Of a stretch of DNA of 64,000 bases, positions 57,829 through 64,000 are shown piece by piece (the first letter of the stretch is position 1; each line of letters starts with the position of its first letter). The stretch covers positions 186,001 through 250,000 of the forward strand of contig JANBVO010000018.1 of NCBI GenBank assembly GCA_030052745.1. Direction: 5' to 3'. The stretch comes from Pleurostoma richardsiae (taxonomy: Eukaryota > Ascomycota > Sordariomycetes > Calosphaeriales > Pleurostomataceae). The notes under the pieces were generated by a model, which did no database searches, was not told the origin of the DNA, and saw only the letters and a list, made by a program, of their open reading frames with translations. The position numbers were made by a program, and so were the translations under genes.

Positions 57829-59368
57829 ATGGCCATGGAGGTTGCGTCCTCAGCCAAGATCTGGAGCCAACTGAGGCATTCCGGCGCACAGCTGGTCTGC
57901 AAATCCCTCCAGGCCAAGAGGTTCTATTCAGCCCCAGCCGAGGGCTCCATTCCCGCCGCAAAGAAGAAGTATGTCCCCTCCAAGGGGACATATCCTCAGG
58001 GTTTCAGCGTGTCCGGCATCGTCGTTGGCGTCAAGCCCCGGAATACCACCAAGCCCGATCTCGGCTTCATCGTCTCAGACCGACCCTGTACCGCCGCCGC
58101 CGTCTTCACCAAGAACAAGTTCCAGGCGGCGCCTGTGACCTTTAGCCGGGACCTCCTGAAGAAGAACAGCAACCAGGGCATCCGTGGCGTGCTCATCAAC
58201 TCTGGCTGCGCCAATGCCGTCACCGGCAAGGGCGGCCTGGAGGATGCTGCCAAGATGGCCCATGCGGCAGACAGCTGTGTCGGCGGCGAGGGGGCAACCA
58301 TTGTCATGAGCACGGGGGTCATTGGCCAGCGGTGAGTGATAAAGCACGCAGCCGGGTTGGAATTAAATATGCTGATGATACATGCTCAGGCTACCGATCG
58401 ATAAGATCGTCAACAACGTCCCGGCGGCGCACAAGGCCCTCGGCTCATCCCACGAGCACTGGATGACCTGCGCCAAGGCCATCTGCACCACTGACACCTT
58501 CCCCAAGCTCATCTCCCGGACCTTCACCCTTCCCTCCTCCCCCTCCGTCGAGTACCGCCTCGCCGGCATGACCAAGGGCGCCGGCATGATCCACCCCAAC
58601 ATGGCCACCCTCCTGGGCGTCATCGCCACCGACGCCCCGATCTCCGCCTCCGTGCTCCCCGCCGCCCTCAAGCACGCGGTCGACCGGTCCTTCAACAGCA
58701 TCACCATCGACGGCGACACCTCCACCAACGACACCGTCGCCGTGCTCGCCAACGGCGCCGCGGGCGGGGCCGAGGTCTCCTCCGCCTCGTCGCCCGACTA
58801 CGACGCCTTCCGCGCCGTGCTGACCGACTTCGCCGCCGACCTGGCCAAGCTGATCGTCCGCGACGGCGAGGGCGCCACCAAGTTCGTCACCATCCGCGTC
58901 GAATCCGCCGCTAGCGAGGCCGCCGCCCGCCGCGTCGCCAGCACCATCGCCCGCTCGCCCCTGGTCAAGACGGCACTGTACGGCAAGGACGCCAACTGGG
59001 GCCGCATCCTGTGCGCGACCGGCTACGCGCTCGTGTCCGAGCCCGGCGAGCCCGTCAGGGAGGTCTCCGAGATCGTCCCGGAGCGGACGAGCGTGTCCTT
59101 CGTCCCGGCCGACGGCTCCGCCGAGCTGAAGCTGCTCGTCGACGGCGAGCCCGAGTCCGTGGACGAGGCCCGCGCCGCGGACATCCTGGAGTTTGAGGAC
59201 CTCGAGATCCTGGTTAAGCTGGGCACCGGAGACGCGCGCGCCACTTACTGGACCTGCGACTACAGCCATGAGTACATGTAAGTTGACCTGATCCGCCCGT
59301 CACCTTGCCCCATGATAGAAACCACTGACAAGAGGCGCAGAACTATCAACGGAGACTATCGGACATAA
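57829..59368 (+). CDS. ARG7: Mitochondrial ornithine acetyltransferase / acetylglutamate synthase (ArgJ family)
   Basis: Exons 57829-58331, 58390-59277 and 59341-59368 with introns of 58 and 63 nt; 472 residues. The N-terminus is a basic, acid-free mitochondrial presequence, probably cut near RFYSAPAEG. The body is the ArgJ fold: [36 protein letters not shown] and [10 protein letters not shown]. The self-cleavage site [16 protein letters not shown] has nucleophilic Thr241 after Ala240. The last 28-nt exon supplies the conserved TINGDYRT end. The precursor cuts itself into alpha and beta chains. The enzyme then transfers acetyl from N-acetylornithine to glutamate, the cyclic step of arginine synthesis; some members also use acetyl-CoA. 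A Gcn4/CPC1 element lies 110 bp upstream. Confidence 0.97.
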
Positions 59369-60047
59369 ATCTTTGTGGTGGGCTGCCGTAGAAGGTGTGT
59401 AGGAGTTCTCATGTAGCATCCAGAAAGCATGATGAGATGTACTGTATATCATTTTACCTGCATTCGGCCTCCAGCTCGGTACCAAGAGGTGACGAAGATG
59501 GCATCATTACGGATAGGGGAGAGGTCTCTCTGAGATCTTGTCGCTGTCCCAGATACGCACATCCCGTCTTTGTTCCTGTTGGTGATTCTCCCTTTCTTAC
59601 GCTTCCACCTACACGATAGATCAAAAATGCAGAAAAGTATTTGGCAAGCATCAATGGGTTATTGTGATTCCCTGAGCGCACATTGTCTCCGCGCGATGCC
59701 CTTGTTCCATTCGTGGAGAACTACCAACGTATATATGACACAACACCGTTCTTCTGCATTCCCTCCATACAAAAGCACGTCCCAGAAAACGAACAGATCG
59801 CTGTGATTTCATGCCATCCCGTGACAAAATCATGTCGGGTATATCCGAGAACTAGACCGAAGCAGACCACGGCCCCTTTTATCTTGACCGCGATCCTTTT
59901 CCCCAAAAACGCCGGTATCGATGCTCTGAACCGTTTCTTTCATAACTAACGTCGCCAGACATGCTGACGTCCCTTTCACATTGCGTCCCGATGCCTTCTG
60001 ACCCCTCTCCCCTCCGCGAGTCCGCATGGTTTATGCACATAGGCCTC
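59369..60047. other. Intergenic, 3' ends of convergent genes
   Basis: About 680 bases between the convergent ARG7 and SAC3 stop codons. A/T-richer sequence suits two 3' UTRs. No gene was seen. Confidence 0.5.
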
Positions 60048-63000
60048 TTAGCCATCCATTGGCGTCCCCGTTTTACTCATCTGCTCGTTCTGCTCTCGCA
60101 ACCATTCGGTAGTCTCGTCCATCTCGGCCCCGACTTCGCGGAATTCCTTAAGCGTCTGCTCCAAATCCGCTTCCCAGTCATACTGTGTGTCGCTGTGCCT
60201 CCTGCTCAGCCGGCTTCCAGTCTCGAGACTTCCGCTGGCTTGCCCAGATTTGACTGCCGCCGGAGGCTTCATGTAACTTCGGCCAAGTGACGAATCGCTC
60301 GGGAGCTCTTCCAGACTGTTCGTACTACGACGGACACTCGGGGATCCATCACTTTCCAGGGGTACGCCAGGGCCCAGACCGTAGTCACCGATTCCTTGAT
60401 ATCTCACGCCATCGCGGATCATGGGCAGTGCCAGGGACTCATGAAGGGCAAGGCCATTGGGCATAGTAATAAGTCCGCGTGCCTTCAGGCGCCAGTAATC
60501 GGACTGCACCCCGCTCTTTTGCTTTTCGCCGGAGTTGGTAGACGAACCGGCTGTGGACCTCTGGTATTTCGTGAAGTTTGTCAACTTCGAGCCGGCTGGC
60601 AGCGAGCGCCTCAAGGAACTGCTCCTACTTCGACTGAGGCCTAGGACGCTGTTGGCATCCTCGTCGAGTGGCTGCTTGCCCGTGAAGAGTTGCCGAATCA
60701 TCCGCATCTTCTTGCTCTCGCGAGGTTTGCTGACATTTTTAGTAACCCCAGCACCGGTTGATCGGAGATGGTCCCTTCCCTTGGTGACCGCGCTTGAGGT
60801 CGACTGTCTTGAGTCGGGTAGAGGGCGGATGAGTGCTTCGTAGAGAGAGTCGTCATCCTTCGCACACCTAGCTGCCGCTTCGCGTTCGTCACTTAGTCCG
60901 GAGAAGATGCCGGTGGCGAGCAGGGCCTCTTCGAGGCTTCCATTCGAACTGCTGCGTCTCGCTTTTTTTGCGGCCCGTTCCCGAAGCTCTTCGACGATAG
61001 AACCGTCGTTCAATCTCTTCAGGCGAGCTTGTTCTGCGCGTGCCACCTTTTCTTTGGCAGCTTTTGCTTCTGCAGCTTTAGCTTCCCGCCACGCTCTGAT
61101 AGCAGCCCTTCCTTCTCGGCCGATGCGCCTCATGGCTAGTTTTCTAGCATTGGCCCTCCAACGGTAGAAGAACTTGAGGCCTAGGTTGTAGCGTCTAAAC
61201 TTGAGAGCGTCAGCCCAGGATTGTGCATCTTCCTCCTTGCGCTTCCGCTCCTCCTGCTCGTCTTTGTACGTCTCATAGACGCCCTTGACCAGTGTCTCAA
61301 CGACGTTTTCTTCGAATTGTTCCATGATGCCGCCATCTCCCTGAACGAACCACTGGGTGAAGTCGCCCATTAGATCTCCTGGTGGCTGCTTCGCGGCTGC
61401 CGGTTGAGGTGGGGCCGGCATTGTCGGAGCCGCTGCGGCTGGCGAAGCTTGGAATAACTTGTTGGGCTGTGCAGTGTGAGTCGGCTGTGGTACGGCTAGA
61501 GTTTCATCGCTAGCAGGTGGTGCTGGAGGTTTACTGATCCCTGCGCCGGACGATGGAGAGAACACGCTGGGCGTCTGCTGTTGCTGGCTGGATGCAACTC
61601 CTTGTTCAGATATTGAGGTAAACGTTGGAGCTCCAGATTTCAAACCGCCCGTGGAAGTAGCTGGAAACTGTACTGCCGAAGGAGTCGTGAAGTCAGTGCT
61701 TCCTGCCTGAAATTTGTTTGCAGCAGGCACCCCTTGGCCTATATATGCGGCCGGCAGCCGGTCCTCTGCCTTTCCAGGCTCAGATGTTGTTGAGAACAAG
61801 GATATCTTTGGCTCCTTAGGTTGATCCTTCATGGAAGGAATGCTAGGAACTTCTTTACTAGATGGTGTCGGAGCAGTGGGCTTAGATTCACCGGCAGGTG
61901 TAGACCATGGGAACTTAGGGACTGCTGGTGGGATGGCCATCTGGTCAGTAGTAATGCTCGTTGATGGCGTACTGGCAGCCCATGATAATTTCGGCGGTTG
62001 GGCCGGAGCTGACTTCTGGCTGGCTCCCGTAGCGGTCGGAGCGCCTGACGAGGAGGTTGCAAATGGTGATCGCTGAAAAGTGTTGGTGTCCACGGTCTTC
62101 ATTGGCTCAGTTGTAAGCGACCCCTTGCTGCCAAACACCCCGTCAGTCATTGCCGGGGCTCCAAATATAGCCGGGGATGTGTGGTCCACTATGCTGGCTG
62201 CTGGCTGCTTTGGGGGTTGGGGCGCAATGCTATCCTCTGAGGCTCCATGAGACGATTTGCTTGAGCCTTGCGACACAACAGGTTCGGATGGCTGAGGAAG
62301 AAACATGCTCTCGGAATCCTGCTCCTGGGCGCCATCAAGGCCCTCTTCCTCCTCAAAAACCGTAGTGTGTATTACCTCTGGTAGGGAGCGGTCGCCACGC
62401 TTTCGCTCAACTAGTGTTGCCGAGAAAGAGTGCTTCACAGTCGCACTCGGTATGTGTTTTCTCTTGTCGACGAGTAGGTATGGCTCAGTTGCTCCCTCGG
62501 ATGAGAATTCCATGCCATGTTGTTCAAGGAACTCGATGCATTCATCTGTGCTGTCAAACCGCAGGATATTGTTGACCGCCTCTGCTGTCAAGTCCTTTGG
62601 GTTATCTCTGACTCTCCCAAATGCTTTGTTGATAGTTCTAAGAAGGTGTTGGCGAACTTCAGCAAAGTGAATTTCGGCAAAGCAAGCCATTGTATATGAC
62701 ACGTTCGGATTCTCCACGATCGAGAAGTATGTCGTGAATGGGGTCGACGTCGTGGAGAGCGGCACTTGAGGCCTAAGGGGACCTCGACCTCTCCAGACGT
62801 TTTGCATTGCTTCCACTAGGGATATCGCCGTCTGCACCTCATCGGAGTCAAACCAGAAGCTCGAATCCCACTCCTGGATCTGCTGCTTGACAAAGGGGTC
62901 ATGTGCATTGAAGAGGATGTAGTATGCGCGAAACTCTGCTTCGTTCTCGTTGCCAAGTCCATCTCCATCGGTCTCGTCGTAAGCCTGGATAAGGGAGAGC

Positions 63001-64000
63001 AGTGATTTTCCAAGTTGCTCCCTCTCCTGCTGCTCTGAGAAGTCCTCAGAAGCGACGCCCTCTTCGGAAAGGAGATGGAGCGCTGTCGCATGGAAGCGGG
63101 CAATGGTCTCAAGACAGTAGATCTGATCTCTCCGTTCCTCAGGTGTCATAGCATTCTGGAAGATGAAGTCCTTGCGGACAGCTCGAGTCCGGTCCCACAA
63201 GAAGTTGTGGAGCACCGGAAGGCGCTCGTCATCTCTGAGAAGGTCGTCGATGAGGTAGTCGACGGTACGCCTGAGAGCTGCGGGTGAGAGAACCTCAATG
63301 GGAAGGGGCGCATCCATTCCAGCAGCCGATCGCTTGAAAGCTTTCACCATGCGCTTTGGCGAGGGCCACATTGAGAGTCCATCGGGACTCTTCTCCTTCT
63401 CAGGCTGTTTCACATCGTATTCCACGATCCGCGATATCTTCTCGTACTCCGGGCACATCTCCTCACATATACCACGAAAGTTGATGGCGTCCTCCAGCTT
63501 CTTCCTCACGTCTGGATCATCGATCAGCCCGGCCTTGATCAGGGACTTCCGGACTCGGCTCTGATACTGTTTGTACTCTTCTTTGAAATCCTCCATCGCT
63601 TGTCGAGTGGCGGGATTTCCAGGCTCGGATGGCCATTTCGGGGGATTGAGGCCGTCTTTTCGAAGCTGGTTATGGATCGCATGCGCATAAGCAGCCGGTG
63701 CTCCATTAGCTCCGCTGGTAGTCCGTGGCTGCTCCAGCTTAGGATCCTGCCTTTTCGTGTTTGGCCTGTCAAAAATTCCGTTCTTCCTCTTCCGGTCGTC
63801 TGGCTTTTCTTTCACCGAGGAGAAAGCGGTGGTCGTCTCGACGCTAGATGTGTCCGAGGGTCCGGGACTGCGCCTTCTGCTCGATCCCCGATCCTCAAAC
63901 TCGCCTCTTCGCTTAGAAGCTCTCTCAGCTACCTTCGTAGACTGGGCTCGCCCATTACTTTTGCTATCACGGGCTCCCAGTCCGTTAGGTACCTTTTCCG
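60048..64000 (-). CDS. SAC3: SAC3/GANP-domain mRNA export factor, 5' partial
   Basis: A single long frame, open to the right window edge, so the N-terminus is missing; at least 1,316 residues are present. The SAC3/GANP domain begins at FRGICEEMCPEYEKISRIVE (about 63480) and runs to the winged-helix part near 62450. It contains LRRTVDYLIDDLLRD, FLWDRTRAVRKDFIFQN and SYTMACFAEIHFAEVRQ. A long Pro/Ser/Thr-rich region follows, with a few scattered FG-type dipeptides. After it, a charged helix (EEERKRKEEDAQSWADALKF and the Ala/Lys-rich run after it) resembles the Cdc31/Sus1-binding CID region. Sac3 is the scaffold of TREX-2, which couples transcription to mRNA export at the nuclear pore. A start at the GTG near 63815 was rejected because the frame continues upstream without a stop. 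Confidence 0.92.
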   Translation of the reverse strand, partial: EKVPNGLGARDSKSNGRAQSTKVAERASKRRGEFEDRGSSRRRSPGPSDTSSVETTTAFSSVKEKPDDRKRKNGIFDRPNTKRQDPKLEQPRTTSGANGAPAAYAHAIHNQLRKDGLNPPKWPSEPGNPATRQAMEDFKEEYKQYQSRVRKSLIKAGLIDDPDVRKKLEDAINFRGICEEMCPEYEKISRIVEYDVKQPEKEKSPDGLSMWPSPKRMVKAFKRSAAGMDAPLPIEVLSPAALRRTVDYLIDDLLRDDERLPVLHNFLWDRTRAVRKDFIFQNAMTPEERRDQIYCLETIARFHATALHLLSEEGVASEDFSEQQEREQLGKSLLSLIQAYDETDGDGLGNENEAEFRAYYILFNAHDPFVKQQIQEWDSSFWFDSDEVQTAISLVEAMQNVWRGRGPLRPQVPLSTTSTPFTTYFSIVENPNVSYTMACFAEIHFAEVRQHLLRTINKAFGRVRDNPKDLTAEAVNNILRFDSTDECIEFLEQHGMEFSSEGATEPYLLVDKRKHIPSATVKHSFSATLVERKRGDRSLPEVIHTTVFEEEEGLDGAQEQDSESMFLPQPSEPVVSQGSSKSSHGASEDSIAPQPPKQPAASIVDHTSPAIFGAPAMTDGVFGSKGSLTTEPMKTVDTNTFQRSPFATSSSGAPTATGASQKSAPAQPPKLSWAASTPSTSITTDQMAIPPAVPKFPWSTPAGESKPTAPTPSSKEVPSIPSMKDQPKEPKISLFSTTSEPGKAEDRLPAAYIGQGVPAANKFQAGSTDFTTPSAVQFPATSTGGLKSGAPTFTSISEQGVASSQQQQTPSVFSPSSGAGISKPPAPPASDETLAVPQPTHTAQPNKLFQASPAAAAPTMPAPPQPAAAKQPPGDLMGDFTQWFVQGDGGIMEQFEENVVETLVKGVYETYKDEQEERKRKEEDAQSWADALKFRRYNLGLKFFYRWRANARKLAMRRIGREGRAAIRAWREAKAAEAKAAKEKVARAEQARLKRLNDGSIVEELRERAAKKARRSSSNGSLEEALLATGIFSGLSDEREAAARCAKDDDSLYEALIRPLPDSRQSTSSAVTKGRDHLRSTGAGVTKNVSKPRESKKMRMIRQLFTGKQPLDEDANSVLGLSRSRSSSLRRSLPAGSKLTNFTKYQRSTAGSSTNSGEKQKSGVQSDYWRLKARGLITMPNGLALHESLALPMIRDGVRYQGIGDYGLGPGVPLESDGSPSVRRSTNSLEELPSDSSLGRSYMKPPAAVKSGQASGSLETGSRLSRRHSDTQYDWEADLEQTLKEFREVGAEMDETTEWLREQNEQMSKTGTPMDG

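Noticed and set aside
58445-59269. A 274-codon Gly/Val-rich minus-strand frame opposite ARG7
   Set aside because: It is a shadow of the C-ending codon bias of ARG7. It has no start context or domain.
1-64000. Transposons, LTR-type or virus-derived elements, CRISPR arrays
   Set aside because: I looked for transposase, reverse-transcriptase, integrase or capsid-like motifs and for long terminal or array-like repeats, and saw none.

Overview
The window reads as nuclear chromosomal DNA of a filamentous ascomycete (Pezizomycotina; my guess is a Sordariomycete-like lineage, which is inference). The reasons are compact genes separated by 0.3-3.4 kb, 38 inferred short introns (48-331 nt, nearly all GT...CTRAC...AG), GC-rich coding sequence and fungal-type proteins such as a Vhc1-type transporter, Nta1, GPI-type wall proteins and a secreted GH43 enzyme. 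I support 24 protein-coding genes (two cut by the window ends) and two tRNA-Ser(GCU) genes. I see no transposon, CRISPR array or recognisable virus-derived element.

Left third (1-19 kb): a partial membrane protein (1-937, -); a Ser/Thr-rich mucin-like wall protein (4346-5630, +); the splicing factor FAM32A (6623-7169, -); a small Thr-rich GPI-type protein (8454-9115, +); a 106-residue hydrophilic protein (9556-9999, -); a CobW/COG0523 GTPase (10635-11732, +); a long disordered protein with one zinc-ribbon-like knuckle (11909-13729, -); and a 1,279-residue cation-chloride cotransporter (14288-18358, -).

Middle (19-32 kb) is mostly housekeeping: tRNA-Ser, HIS3, YTM1, a Werner-like DEDDy exonuclease, LSM5 divergent from it, RPB11 convergent with LSM5, a vacuolar amino-acid transporter and a second tRNA-Ser. 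Right half (32-64 kb) mixes three paralogous Cys-rich single-pass membrane proteins (32113-33760, 40816-42331, 53568-55499) with a GH43 glycosidase, CBF5, an Nta1-type N-terminal amidase carrying a very long disordered tail, a small secreted protein, a derlin divergent from ARG7, and a 5'-truncated SAC3.

The genes do not form one pathway. The clearest shared logic is regulatory: the two amino-acid biosynthetic genes, HIS3 and ARG7, each carry a perfect Gcn4/CPC1 site (TGA[C/G]TCA) 110-131 bp upstream of the ATG. The most unusual content is the dispersed paralogue family with a conserved Cys-rich ectodomain, a conserved intron after the WxLY motif and divergent tails, plus the tailed amidase and several proteins I could not identify. 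Exon coordinates were deduced by reading splice signals and checking that frames join; no transcript data were available.
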